64,000 nt of DNA from Rhodocyclales bacterium GT-UBC (GTDB taxonomy: Bacteria; Pseudomonadota; Gammaproteobacteria; Burkholderiales; Rhodocyclaceae), in NCBI GenBank assembly GCA_003583745.1, contig QXPY01000001.1:62001-126000 (forward strand), read 5' to 3'. Below are positions 28,445-37,597 of this stretch, in pieces. A program made the translations under genes and the position numbers. Each line of letters starts with the position of its first letter. Within the stretch, counting starts at the first letter, position 1. The notes beneath the pieces are model-generated. The model ran no database searches. It had not been told where the DNA came from and saw only the letters and a list, made by a program, of their open reading frames with translations.

Positions 28445-30063
28445 GAAGACATCCCGCCAAATCAATGATGCGCATGTGGCTGTCCGGCCTGATGTTGGCC
28501 ATGTTGCTCGGCGGCTGCGCCAGCCCATCGCCGATCCCCCCCGAGGGGCAGGCGCTGCTCGCCCGGGGGCAGTTGGAGGAAGCGTTGATCCGCATGGAAA
28601 GCGCCTTGCGCGACAATCCGAACAACGCCGAACTACGTCTCGCCGTGGCGCAAATCCGCGAAAGGATCATGGCGCGGCAGTTGCAGCAATTGCAGGCAGA
28701 GAGCGAACAGCGGGAGCTTGCCCGGCGCCAGCAGGCCGAGGGTGCGCCTGTCGCTGTTGAAAAGCCGCCCCGGGGTGGTCTGGACAAGCCGATCAATGTC
28801 GACTTCAAGGAGGCCACCCTGAATCAGGTCTGTCAGGTGCTGTTCCGAACCGCTGGCCTGAATTTCGTCTTCGATAAGGAGGTGCGCACCGACCAGACGA
28901 TCAGCATCGCGATGCGCCGGACTCCGGTGCGCGAAGTGCTGGCGCTGATCCTGCGCTCGCAGCAGCTGGAGCAGCACTACATCAACGCCGATACCGTGAT
29001 GATCTACCCCAACACCCCCGGCAAGGCCCGAGAATACCAACCGCTGAGCGTACGCAGTTTCTATCTGACCAATATCGATGCCAAATCGGCAGCCGCAACC
29101 TTGCGTACCATCCTGAAGGCGCGCGATCTGGTTGCCGATGAAAAGCAGAACGTCGTGGTCATGCGTGATACCCCGGAAGCTATCCGGATGGCGGAAAAAC
29201 TGCTTGCCGTGCACGACAAGCCCGAACCCGAGGTCATGCTCGAGGTTGAGGTGCTGGAAGTTAAACGCAGCCGCCTGCAGGAGCTGGGCCTGCTCTGGCC
29301 GAGTTCGCTGATGCTTTCGCCGCTGGCCTCGACGAGCGGTGGCGCGCTGTCCCTGAAGGATTTGATCGCTTCCCCCAAATCGAGCATGGCAGCCAGCTTC
29401 CCAAGCTTCGGCATCAACGCCCGGGCGGAGAACGGCGATACCAACCTGCTGGCCAATCCGCGTATCCGGACCCGCAACCGGGAAATTGCCAAGATCATGA
29501 TCGGAGACCGCGTGCCGAATATCACGACCACCTCGACAGCCACCGGCTTCGTTGCCGAATCGGTCCAGTACATCGATGTCGGCCTGAAGCTGGATGTGCA
29601 ACCGACCATCTACCTCGACAACGAAGTGGCGATACGTATCTCGTTGGAGGTGAGCAACATCGTCAACCAGACTCAAACCAAATCCGGCACACTGGCCTAC
29701 CAGATCGGTACCCGTAATGCCTCGACCGTGCTCCGCCTGAAGGATGGAGAGAACCAGGTGTTGGCCGGCCTGATCAGCGATGAGGAGCGCGCCAGCGGGG
29801 CAAGGGTTCCGGGGCTAGGAGATTTGCCGATGCTCGGCCGCCTGTTTGGTTCGAAGCGTGACGAAGGGCAGAAAACCGAACTGGTGCTCTCCATCACGCC
29901 GCGTCTGGTTCGCAACAATCGCCGGCCGGGCATCGAACAGAGCGAATTCAGCATCGGGCCGGAAGCGGCTTTGCGCCCGCTGGCCCAGGACATGTCCTAT
30001 TTCACCGAAGCCGTGCCGGCCACCACGCCACCGACCATCCCGGCGCCTGGAGTTGTGCAGTGA
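28441..30063 (+). CDS. Type II secretion secretin lipoprotein, GspD-like
   Basis: A 540-residue outer-membrane secretin with its own lipobox (LLGGC), a short helical tetratricopeptide-like segment (about 35-90), an N0/STN-like domain (about 110-190), one or two N-domains and the secretin barrel ([48 protein letters not shown]). Typical GspD is ~650-700 residues, so this is a compact version. Being itself a lipoprotein may replace a pilotin. It is coupled to the genes on both sides. Confidence 0.9.
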   Translation: MRRHPAKSMMRMWLSGLMLAMLLGGCASPSPIPPEGQALLARGQLEEALIRMESALRDNPNNAELRLAVAQIRERIMARQLQQLQAESEQRELARRQQAEGAPVAVEKPPRGGLDKPINVDFKEATLNQVCQVLFRTAGLNFVFDKEVRTDQTISIAMRRTPVREVLALILRSQQLEQHYINADTVMIYPNTPGKAREYQPLSVRSFYLTNIDAKSAAATLRTILKARDLVADEKQNVVVMRDTPEAIRMAEKLLAVHDKPEPEVMLEVEVLEVKRSRLQELGLLWPSSLMLSPLASTSGGALSLKDLIASPKSSMAASFPSFGINARAENGDTNLLANPRIRTRNREIAKIMIGDRVPNITTTSTATGFVAESVQYIDVGLKLDVQPTIYLDNEVAIRISLEVSNIVNQTQTKSGTLAYQIGTRNASTVLRLKDGENQVLAGLISDEERASGARVPGLGDLPMLGRLFGSKRDEGQKTELVLSITPRLVRNNRRPGIEQSEFSIGPEAALRPLAQDMSYFTEAVPATTPPTIPAPGVVQ

Positions 30064-30533
30064 AATCACGCCTTGGCTTCACGCTGATCGAAATGATGGT
30101 GACGCTGGCCATCATCGGCGTGCTGGCCGCGCTGGTTGTTCCCGTCGCCCAGATCAGCGTGCAGCGAGCCAGGGAGCAGGAATTGCGCTCGGCATTGCGC
30201 GAAATCCGCCAGGCCATCGATGCCTACAAACGGGCCAGCGACGAAGGTCGGCTTCCGCGCGACGCTGATTCGAATGGTTATCCAGCCTCATTGCAGGTTC
30301 TGGTAGACGGGGTAAGCGATGCGAAACATCCGAAGCGACAGAAAGTCCGCTTCTTGCGGCGCTTGCCGAGAGACCCGCTGCACCCCGATGCCAGCCTTGA
30401 TCCGGCCCAGACCTGGGGTTTGCGCAGCTATGCCAGCGAGGCCGCTGAGCCGAGGGAGGGACGCGACGTCTATGATGTTTACTCCCGTTCGCCGCAAATC
30501 GGTCTGAACGGCGTTCCCTACCGGGTCTGGTGA
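30060..30533 (+). CDS. Pseudopilin with GspG-like fold
   Basis: A 157-residue pseudopilin: leader MKSRLG, then [21 protein letters not shown] with Glu at +5. The C-terminal half has a GspG-like layout (LPRDPLHP...[16 protein letters not shown]). The GTG start overlaps the secretin stop (GTGA). It is probably a minor pseudopilin or a second G-type subunit. Confidence 0.85.
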   Translation: MKSRLGFTLIEMMVTLAIIGVLAALVVPVAQISVQRAREQELRSALREIRQAIDAYKRASDEGRLPRDADSNGYPASLQVLVDGVSDAKHPKRQKVRFLRRLPRDPLHPDASLDPAQTWGLRSYASEAAEPREGRDVYDVYSRSPQIGLNGVPYRVW

Positions 30534-30901
30534 TGGCGCGCGGCTTCACGCTGATCGAACTGCTGGTCGTGCTGGCCATCGTCGCCTTGCTGTCGGCCAT
30601 TTCCCTGCCGCGCTATATCCAGTATGTAGAGCGCAACCGGGAAGCAGTCCTCGCCGAGAACCTGCGCTTGACCCGTGATGCGCTCGAGCAGTTTCATGCC
30701 GATCGCGGGCGCTATCCGGAGGCGCTTGAAGAGTTGGTCATCCGGCGCTATCTCAAAGCCTTGCCGGTCGATCCCATGCTCGAAAGCACCCAGCACTGGC
30801 GCATCAGCGAGCCTTTGCCGCCGGCCGAGGGCAAGGTTGGCGATATCCACAGCAGTGCGCCGGGCATCGGCCGGAACGGCCGGCGTTACTCGGCTTGGTA
30901 G
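30530..30901 (+). CDS. Pseudopilin
   Basis: A 122-123-residue pseudopilin with [20 protein letters not shown] (Glu at +5) and a short soluble domain ending [12 protein letters not shown], similar in plan to the preceding pseudopilin. Start is GTG at 30530 (overlapping the previous stop) or ATG at 30533. Confidence 0.8.
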   Translation: MMARGFTLIELLVVLAIVALLSAISLPRYIQYVERNREAVLAENLRLTRDALEQFHADRGRYPEALEELVIRRYLKALPVDPMLESTQHWRISEPLPPAEGKVGDIHSSAPGIGRNGRRYSAW

Positions 30902-31404
30902 TGGCGATGGCTGCAGTCAACCGCCAGTTCGGCATGATCTACCTTGCCATGTTGCTCGCCATTGCCTTGATCGGCGGTGTTTCGGCCGTTGGCCTCAAGG
31001 TGGCACAGACGATCCAGGCACGCCAGGCCGAAGCAGAGTTGCTGGCCATCGGTCTGGAGTTTCGCAATGCGCTGCAGTCTTATGCCGAAGCGACGCCCAA
31101 CGGCCTTCCCACGGCCCCGGAGTCGCTCGCCGAATTGCTGAAAGATCCTCGTTATCCCGGTGTTCGGCGACATTTGCGACGCATCTATAACGATCCGCTA
31201 ACAGGTCAAGCCGACTGGGGAATCGTGCGTGGTCCGGATAGGCGTATCGCAGGAATACACAGCCTGAGCACGGGGCCTACGATCAAGCGCGAAGGCTTTG
31301 CTACTGAGCTTGCCTCGCTGGCTGGCAAGCTCAGTCATGATCAGTGGTTGTTTTCAATCGCCGACATTCCTCCTGCAACAGGAGCAAAGATCGACAGGAA
31401 ATGA
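30901..31404 (+). CDS. Divergent pseudopilin lacking Glu+5
   Basis: A protein of ~167 residues with a short leader, RQFGMIYLAMLLAIALIGGV and a soluble domain containing NDPLTGQADWGIVRGPDRRIAGIHS. If cleaved after Gly, position +5 is Ala instead of the conserved Glu, as is known for the tip subunit GspK. The start is uncertain: GTG at 30901 overlaps the previous stop, ATG at 30907 is possible, and no clear ribosome site is seen. It is the last gene of the cluster. Confidence 0.7.
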   Translation: MAMAAVNRQFGMIYLAMLLAIALIGGVSAVGLKVAQTIQARQAEAELLAIGLEFRNALQSYAEATPNGLPTAPESLAELLKDPRYPGVRRHLRRIYNDPLTGQADWGIVRGPDRRIAGIHSLSTGPTIKREGFATELASLAGKLSHDQWLFSIADIPPATGAKIDRK

Positions 31405-31427
31405 TGTCCGCCGCCGCCGATGCCTGT

Positions 31428-31628
31428 TCAGTTGCTGAACGTCGTATTTGCGACACCGCCGCTCAGGCAGGCAAAGCGCGACGACAGGTCGCCGGGCAGT
31501 TGCCAGCCGAAGAGCAGTTCCTCGGCATCGGCCAGCGGCGCGCCGGAGCAGAGGATTTGTTCGGAGAGACTGGCAAAGGCGGCAAGGCGTAGCCAGAATC
31601 GGGTTTCTTCGTTGAGTCGGTAGTTCAT
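31428..31628 (-). CDS. Small hypothetical protein
   Basis: A 66-residue frame starting MNYRLNEETRFWLRLAAFAS, with GGGAGA 6 bases before the ATG. It lies on the opposite strand between the secretion operon and the Msr gene. No known domain and no signal peptide. The ribosome site and sensible composition support it, but it could be spurious. The rest of 31405-31903 shows no other gene. Confidence 0.4.
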   Translation of the reverse strand: MNYRLNEETRFWLRLAAFASLSEQILCSGAPLADAEELLFGWQLPGDLSSRFACLSGGVANTTFSN

Positions 31629-31903
31629 GCTGTTCTCCCGGTATATTTCCTGGATGTACCGGTTGTCGTGCAAATTTCGTTCCATCCGCAGATGGGGTTT
31701 CGGTGCTGGTTTGCCGTGATGGCAGCACGTTGGCGGTGCGCCGATGGCACCGGCTTGGGGCGGAAGATGGTTTGCAGCCAGCTAGCCAGGCTGGCTGCGT
31801 TTGCCGACTCATGGGAACCACTGCGCAATCCGCTCGTCCACAACATGCGGCAGGCGACGATCGGAGGGACCGGTCGAGTGCCGACGCCAGCGAAAGGTTA
31901 ATC

Positions 31904-33226
31904 ATGTCACCCCGACGACTTATTCAAGGACTTATCTTGGGCCTCACTACCAGTTTCCTGGTCGGCGCCTGTGCCGACGACAAGAACGCCAGCAAGACGG
32001 CGACCAACACCGACAGCATCGTGCTCGGCATGGGCTGCTTCTGGGGCGCCGAGAAGCGCATGGCAGCGATTCCCGGCGTGCTCGATGTCGAAAGCGGCTA
32101 CGCCAACGGCGAGATCGCCGGCACCTACGAGGCCGTGCTGGCGCACGAGAAGGCCTTGCGCGCCGGGCGGGCCAGCCAGCGCAACCATGCCGAGGTGGTC
32201 AAGGTCACCTTCAACCCGGCCAAGGTCGATCTGGAAAAGGTTCTGATCCAGTTCTGGGAAAGCCATAATCCGACCCAGGGCGACCGCCAGGGGAACGATG
32301 TCGGCACCAACTACCGTAGCGCGGTCTATACCCACAGCGACGCCCAGCAGGCGCTGGCCGTGAAAACCCGCGATGCCTATCAGAGCGCGCTGACGGCCGC
32401 CGGTTACGGCCGGATCACCACCGAGATCGCGCCGCTGAAGAAGTACTACAAGGCCGAGGAATACCACCAGGATTACCTGGTCAAGAACCCCGACGGTTAC
32501 TGCGGCCTGGGCGGCACCGGCGTCAAATACCCGGTGGCCGGTGCAGCGGCGACGCCGATGCCGCCGGCCGCGACCAAGGCGCCGCGCCTCGATGCCAAGG
32601 CCTTGAATTTTGACCGGCAACTGATCGTTTTCGAAGGCGAGGATTGCGCCTACTGCCGCAAATTCAAGGCCGACGTGCTCGATCACTGGAAGTCGCCGGT
32701 GCCGGTCGTCCGCACGCTGAACCCTGAGCCGCCGGTGGGCTGGACGCTGGAAAAGGCCTTGTTCGCGACGCCGACCATGGTGCTCTTCGAAAAGGGCAAG
32801 GAAGTCTCGCGCTATACCGGCTACAGCGGCGAAGCGCCGCGTTTCTGGAAATGGCTGGGCTTCCATCTGCTGACGCCTGAACAACAGCGCATCGCCTTCG
32901 AACAAGGCACCGAGCGGCCGGGTACCGGCTCGAATCTCGATGAAAAGCGTCCCGGGACCTTTGTCGACCCGATCAGTGGCGTTGCCTTGTTCCGCAGCGA
33001 TACCAAGTTCGAAAGCGGTACCGGCTGGCCCAGTTTCTTCAACCCCTTGCCTGGGTCGGTGACGCTGCATGAGGATGTCAGCCATGGCATGCGGCGGGTC
33101 GAAGTGCGCAGCGCCAGTTCGGGCATCCACCTCGGCCACGTTTTCGACGATGGCCCGCCGCCGACTGGCAAGCGCTATTGCATCAACGGCAACGTACTGA
33201 AGTTCGTACCGGACAAAACCAAGTAG
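31904..33226 (+). CDS. msrAB: MsrA-thioredoxin-MsrB methionine sulfoxide reductase lipoprotein
   Basis: A 440-residue three-domain protein. It has a lipoprotein signal (VGAC, Cys23) and MsrA with GCFWGAE (catalytic Cys45) and a recycling Cys200. A thioredoxin-like middle domain carries CAYC (248-251), and MsrB has SGTGWPSF and catalytic Cys426 in RYCING. The MsrB part lacks the CxxC zinc pairs of zinc-type MsrB. It should repair both diastereomers of methionine sulfoxide in envelope proteins. The domain order MsrA-Trx-MsrB differs from Neisseria PilB (Trx-MsrA-MsrB). The ATG at 31904 starts a convincing signal; the longer frame upstream is not coding-like. Confidence 0.9.
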   Translation: MSPRRLIQGLILGLTTSFLVGACADDKNASKTATNTDSIVLGMGCFWGAEKRMAAIPGVLDVESGYANGEIAGTYEAVLAHEKALRAGRASQRNHAEVVKVTFNPAKVDLEKVLIQFWESHNPTQGDRQGNDVGTNYRSAVYTHSDAQQALAVKTRDAYQSALTAAGYGRITTEIAPLKKYYKAEEYHQDYLVKNPDGYCGLGGTGVKYPVAGAAATPMPPAATKAPRLDAKALNFDRQLIVFEGEDCAYCRKFKADVLDHWKSPVPVVRTLNPEPPVGWTLEKALFATPTMVLFEKGKEVSRYTGYSGEAPRFWKWLGFHLLTPEQQRIAFEQGTERPGTGSNLDEKRPGTFVDPISGVALFRSDTKFESGTGWPSFFNPLPGSVTLHEDVSHGMRRVEVRSASSGIHLGHVFDDGPPPTGKRYCINGNVLKFVPDKTK

Positions 33227-33351
33227 ATCGCTTGGCGGGGCGGTCGGCCGCCCCGGAACGGCTTGGTGACAGAGGCTTGTCGAGACGATCATTACTTTTG
33301 TAATAGAATTTTGCGGTAGCTACGTTGCCGTCACGATTACAAGGGTCAAGC

Positions 33352-34350
33352 ATGCCGTCCGCCGATCAACTTAAACAGGTCATCCGGATCCACACCGAGA
33401 TCGCTCGTTTGGGCCTGGGGCTGGGTGACATCATGGCATTCGTCGTCGAGCAGACACCCGCCCTGATCGGTGCCGACGGTGCCGTGGTCGAGCTGGCCGA
33501 GGGGGACGAGATGGTCTATCGGGCAGCGGCCGGAATCGCGCAGGGGCAGATCGGCTTGCGCTTGAAGATCGATGGCAGCCTTTCCGGACTCTGCGTGCGT
33601 GGTGGGGAGATCCTCCATTGCCCGGATTCGGAGACTGATCCTCGCGTCGATCGGCAGGCTTGCCAGCAAGTCGGGCTACGCTCGATGCTGGTTGTCCCCT
33701 TGACGCACAAAGGTGTCACGGTCGGCGTGTTGAAAGCAATTTCGCAGCAGGCGAACCATTTCACCCCGGTCGACGCGAGCTTGCTCGGCATGCTGTCCGA
33801 CGTGATCGGGGCGGCCATGTACAACTCGGTACGCTATGACCTCGATGAGCTTTTTCACAAGGCGACCCATGACGGCATGACCGGCCTGGCCAACCGTGCC
33901 TTGTTCATGGACCGCCTGCGCGGCAGCATTGCGCAGGGGCAGCGGGAACATCGTCCGGTCGGCGTGTTGATCATCGACATGGATGGCCTGAAGCAGATCA
34001 ACGATTCCTGCGGCCACCGCGCCGGCGATGCAGTGATTGTCGAATTCGCGCAGCGGGTGAAAGTTGCGGCGCGCAGTTCGGATACCGTGGCGCGATTGGG
34101 GGGCGACGAATTCGGCGTCTTGCTGACGCCGGTCGAAGAACCGGAGGATGTCGAAGCGGCGGTCGATCGTATCGGTCGTCAGATCGATGCGCCTTTTGCC
34201 TTCGAGGGCCGGGAGTATGCCTTGCGGGCCAGTATCGGTGCGGCAATCAGTCCGCAGGACAGCCGCGAGATGGACGAGCTGCTGGAGCTTGCCGATCAGC
34301 GGATGTATGCGCGCAAAAGCTTGCGGCGCGGTGCGTTGTCGGTCGACTAG
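33352..34350 (+). CDS. GAF-domain diguanylate cyclase
   Basis: A 332-residue cytosolic protein with an N-terminal GAF sensor (about 20-160) and a GGDEF domain with intact active site GGDEF in RLGGDEFGVLL. It should make cyclic di-GMP in response to an unknown small ligand. The usual RxxD inhibitory site upstream of GGDEF is not evident (QRVKVAARSSDTVARLGGDEF). Start at 33352 with AAGGGTCAAGC upstream. No partner gene is adjacent. Confidence 0.9.
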   Translation: MPSADQLKQVIRIHTEIARLGLGLGDIMAFVVEQTPALIGADGAVVELAEGDEMVYRAAAGIAQGQIGLRLKIDGSLSGLCVRGGEILHCPDSETDPRVDRQACQQVGLRSMLVVPLTHKGVTVGVLKAISQQANHFTPVDASLLGMLSDVIGAAMYNSVRYDLDELFHKATHDGMTGLANRALFMDRLRGSIAQGQREHRPVGVLIIDMDGLKQINDSCGHRAGDAVIVEFAQRVKVAARSSDTVARLGGDEFGVLLTPVEEPEDVEAAVDRIGRQIDAPFAFEGREYALRASIGAAISPQDSREMDELLELADQRMYARKSLRRGALSVD

Positions 34351-34450
34351 CTGTGTAACCTCAGCAGTTTGTTCGGCGCAGCGAGGCGAGAGATTGGCGG
34401 CTGGTATTGATGGCTGGCTTGCGGTCCGGGCAGGACAAGGCGAAATGAAA

Positions 34451-34480
34451 AAGCGGGCCGGGTGAATTCCCGGCCCGCTT
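34451..34480. terminator. Bidirectional terminator
   Basis: A perfect 12-base-pair stem, AAGCGGGCCGGG/CCCGGCCCGCTT, with a 6-base loop between the convergent diguanylate cyclase and ethanolamine operons. The minus strand has a T-run after the stem, so it chiefly ends the ethanolamine operon. Confidence 0.9.
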
Positions 34481-34503
34481 TGCTTTCCGTGACGTGGGCT
34501 GGC

Positions 34504-35361
34504 TCAGAAGGCCTTGTTGATACTGACGAAGAACTTGCTGCGGGCGATGTCGGAGGCCGAGGTGCCGTTGGCCAGGCTCAGGAAGTTCTTGTAGGCGTTC
34601 GGTTGGCTCGATACCGAGTAACTGGCGCCGACCGTCCAGCCCTCGGCAAAGGCCTTGCTGACCCCGGCCTTGAAGTAGGTGATGTCGAGGCCTTTCGAGT
34701 TGCGGATCATTTGGCGCCCGAGCTGGCCGTTGACCGTCCAGCCTTCGGCCACTTCATAGGCGGCATTGAGTTCGGCGAAGGGCGAGTAGCGCGTGCTGCC
34801 GGTGACGCCGGCACTCAGGTCGCCGGCGAAGCCGCCATTGACCGGTGAATTGTTGGTGCTCCAGCCGAAATACTCGGTCAGCGTCGTGCCGGTCTTCAAG
34901 GTCAGCCATTCGTAATTCAGTGCCACCGAGGCTTCCAGCGTGTTCAGGCTGTTCTTGTCGTTGAAGCCGGCGAACACGGAGTCGCTCCAGTTGGCACCGG
35001 GATAGGTGTAGTAGATCAGGCCGAGGTCGTAGCCGACGGTGTCGGCGATCTTGCCGCGATAGCCGCCGTAGAGGTCGATCTCGACCGTGGCGCCAGGCAG
35101 CCAGCGGTCGGAGACGTTCGATGCGGCGACGCCGGCATAGGCACCGGAGACATGGTCGGCTTCGGCGCTGATCTGCAGGGCGGGCTTGCCCCAGGTCTGC
35201 GACTGGCCGCGGAAAATGTAGTCGCTGACCACGCCGACATTGACCGGGAAGGTCCAGGTTGCGTCGCCATCGGCCAGGGCCGGGGCGGAAACGGTGCCGA
35301 GGCCGGCGGCGGCGAAGGCGAGCAGGATGGCAGCGCGCAGCTTGTGGGAAGAGGATGTCAT
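34504..35361 (-). CDS. TIGR02001/TorF-like outer-membrane protein of the ethanolamine operon
   Basis: A 285-residue secreted protein (signal peptide to about residue 31, SAPALADGD) made of amphipathic beta strands and ending in Phe. The start of the mature region (VGVVSDYIFRGQSQTWGKPALQ) is typical of the TIGR02001 family of putative porins. Its start overlaps the eutC stop (ATGA), so it is translated with the ammonia-lyase genes. A role as an ethanolamine uptake channel is inferred only from this coupling. Confidence 0.8.
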   Translation of the reverse strand: MTSSSHKLRAAILLAFAAAGLGTVSAPALADGDATWTFPVNVGVVSDYIFRGQSQTWGKPALQISAEADHVSGAYAGVAASNVSDRWLPGATVEIDLYGGYRGKIADTVGYDLGLIYYTYPGANWSDSVFAGFNDKNSLNTLEASVALNYEWLTLKTGTTLTEYFGWSTNNSPVNGGFAGDLSAGVTGSTRYSPFAELNAAYEVAEGWTVNGQLGRQMIRNSKGLDITYFKAGVSKAFAEGWTVGASYSVSSQPNAYKNFLSLANGTSASDIARSKFFVSINKAF

Positions 35362-36185
35362 GCAGGGATCTCCAGGCGATTCAAGGTTGGGGGAAAGGGG
35401 GTGGCGGTTTCCGGCGCGGCGAGTACCGGGGCGTCGCTGTCGTCCTTGAGATCGACACCGGTGCGGCCGAGGCGGCGCGCGCCGTCGATCAGGAAGGCGA
35501 GCTTGCGTGCCGCTTCGGCGTAGGGCAGGCCTTCAGGTCGGACGTTCGAGATGCAGTTGCGCTGCGCATCGTTGAGGCCAGGGCGCGGCCCGGCCGTCAG
35601 GTAGAGGCCGAGACTGTCGGGCGAAGACAGGCCGGGTCGCTCGCCGATCAGCACGACAACCTGATCTGCACCTAGCGCATGGCCGATCTCGTCGCCGAGC
35701 GCGACGCGCGCCTGGGTGGCGATGACCAGCGGCTGCGTGCTCAGGTCGGGGATGTGCGCGCGCAATGCGGCTAGAAATGCCCGCGTGTGGCTACTGGTTG
35801 CCAGCGAGGACAAACCGTCGGCGACGACGATGGCCAGGCGCGGCCGGGTCGGCCACAGGTTTTTGCCGTTGTCGGCAAGTCGACCGCTAGAGGCCGGATC
35901 AAGCCGGCGCCCGTAATCGGGACGTCGCAAATAGGTGGCGCGGTCGGCGGCCTGGCTGTGTACGGCCAGAGTCTTGAAGCCGTCGGCCTGCAATTCGTTG
36001 GCGAGCAGATCGACGTCGAGCGCCGTATGCACCGCGTCGCGCGCCTGCGCATGCGCCGTGCCGAAGCGCAGCACTTCGCGCATCGGCAGGCTGACGCCGG
36101 CGCGGCCGAGGGCGACGCGGGCGCGCGTCAGGCCTTGCAGTTGCTGCCATGGGTCGGGCGTCAGGATAGCGGGTTTCTGGCTCAT
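35358..36185 (-). CDS. eutC: Ethanolamine ammonia-lyase small subunit
   Basis: A 275-residue EutC homologue, recognisable from LTRARVALGRAG, LRFGTAHAQARDAVHTALD, VVADGLSS, VVLIGERPGLSSPDSLG and RNCISNVRPEGL. With EutB it forms the adenosylcobalamin-dependent enzyme converting ethanolamine to acetaldehyde and ammonia. The start at 36185 overlaps the eutB stop (ATGA); an upstream in-frame extension lies within eutB and is not coding. It is slightly shorter than the enteric protein (~295). Confidence 0.95.
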   Translation of the reverse strand: MSQKPAILTPDPWQQLQGLTRARVALGRAGVSLPMREVLRFGTAHAQARDAVHTALDVDLLANELQADGFKTLAVHSQAADRATYLRRPDYGRRLDPASSGRLADNGKNLWPTRPRLAIVVADGLSSLATSSHTRAFLAALRAHIPDLSTQPLVIATQARVALGDEIGHALGADQVVVLIGERPGLSSPDSLGLYLTAGPRPGLNDAQRNCISNVRPEGLPYAEAARKLAFLIDGARRLGRTGVDLKDDSDAPVLAAPETATPFPPTLNRLEIPA

Positions 36186-37576
36186 GGCGTCTCCTGAATG
36201 CTTTCGGCCAGCCCGAGCAGCGGGTACTGGCTGTTCTGGGCGAGCAGTTCGCCGCGGTAATCGGTGATGCGCATTTTCTCCAGCCATTCCTCGAATTCCG
36301 GCGCCCGCCGGCGGTCGAGCACGCGGCGCAGGTAGAGCGCGTCGTGGAAGGAGGTGCTCTGGTAATTGAGCATGATGTCGTCGGCGCCGGGCACGCCGAT
36401 GATGAAGTTGATGCCGGCGACGCCGAGCAGTGTCAGCAGGGTGTCCATGTCGTCCTGGTCGGCTTCGGCATGGTTGGTGTAGCAGATGTCGCAGCCCATC
36501 GGCAGACCGAGCAATTTGCCGCAGAAATGGTCCTCGAGGCCGGCGCGGATGATCTGCTTGCCGTCGTAGAGGTATTCCGGGCCGATGAAGCCAACCACGG
36601 TATTGACCAGCAGCGGCTGGTAGCGCCGGGCCAGGCCGTAGGCGCGCGCCTCGATGGTCTGCTGGTCGACGCCGTGGTGGGCGTTGGCCGACAGGGCGCT
36701 GCCCTGGCCGGTTTCGAAATACATCACGTTGTTGCCGAGCGTGCCGCGCCCGAGTTCGCGCGCCGCCGCGTTGGCCTCGTCGAGCAGCGCGGCGGAGACG
36801 CCGAAACTGCTGTTGACGCCCTCGCTGCCGCCGATCGATTGGAAGACCAGATCGACCGGCGCGCCCTGGTCGATGGCGCGCAGCGTGTTGGTGACATGGG
36901 TCAGAATGCAGCTTTGTGTCGGCACCGCGTACTGCTCGCGGAAATCGTCGATCAGGCGGAGCAGGGCGGTGATCGCCGGCAGGCTGTCGGTGGCAGGGTT
37001 GATGCCGATCACCGCGTCGCCGGCGCCGTAGAGCAGGCCGTCGAGCATCGAGGCGGTGATGCCGCGCGGATCGTCAGTCGGATGGTTGGGTTGCAGGCGC
37101 ACGGCGAGCCGGCCGGGCAGGCCGAGGGTGTTGCGGAAACGGGTGACGACCGAGCACTTGGCGGCGACCAGGATCAGGTCCTGGTTGCGCATCAGCTTGC
37201 TCACCGCGGCCACCATCTCCGGCGTCAGGCCGGGGGCCAGCGCGGCCAGGCTGGCCGTGTCGGCGGCGTCGGAAAGCAGCCAGTCGCGGAATTCGCCGAC
37301 GGTCAGCCCGGCCACCGGCAGGAAGGCGCCGGCGGCGTGGCTGTCGAGGATGATGCGGGTGACTTCGTCGTCTTCGTAGGGAATCACCGCCTCGTTGAGA
37401 AAGTGGGCGAGCGGGATGTCGGCGAGCACGAGGCGCGCCGCCATCCGTTCTTCTTCGCTGGCGGCGGCGACGCCGGCCAGCATGTCGCCGGAGCGGGCCG
37501 GGCTGGCCTTGGCCAGCACCGCCTTGAGGTCTGGGAAGACATGGCGGTGCAGGCCGAGGGTGCAGGCGTGGATCAT
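36182..37576 (-). CDS. eutB: Ethanolamine ammonia-lyase large subunit
   Basis: A 464-residue EutB of normal length with a TIM-barrel core, e.g. RLQPNHPTDDPRGI, GDAVIGINPATDS, IGGSEGVNSSFGV, MYFETGQGSALSA and GCDICYTNHAEADQDDMD. It carries the ethanolamine site and, with EutC, binds adenosylcobalamin. It lies 21 bases after the permease gene. No carboxysome-like shell genes, EutA reactivase or acetaldehyde dehydrogenase are in the window. Confidence 0.95.
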   Translation of the reverse strand: MIHACTLGLHRHVFPDLKAVLAKASPARSGDMLAGVAAASEEERMAARLVLADIPLAHFLNEAVIPYEDDEVTRIILDSHAAGAFLPVAGLTVGEFRDWLLSDAADTASLAALAPGLTPEMVAAVSKLMRNQDLILVAAKCSVVTRFRNTLGLPGRLAVRLQPNHPTDDPRGITASMLDGLLYGAGDAVIGINPATDSLPAITALLRLIDDFREQYAVPTQSCILTHVTNTLRAIDQGAPVDLVFQSIGGSEGVNSSFGVSAALLDEANAAARELGRGTLGNNVMYFETGQGSALSANAHHGVDQQTIEARAYGLARRYQPLLVNTVVGFIGPEYLYDGKQIIRAGLEDHFCGKLLGLPMGCDICYTNHAEADQDDMDTLLTLLGVAGINFIIGVPGADDIMLNYQSTSFHDALYLRRVLDRRRAPEFEEWLEKMRITDYRGELLAQNSQYPLLGLAESIQETP

Positions 37577-37597
37577 GATGCGTTTCCTGGCGTTCGC

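Noticed and set aside
33289..33303. ATTAC/GTAAT hairpin before the diguanylate cyclase gene
   Set aside because: Only five base pairs with a 4-base loop; too small to call a regulatory element.
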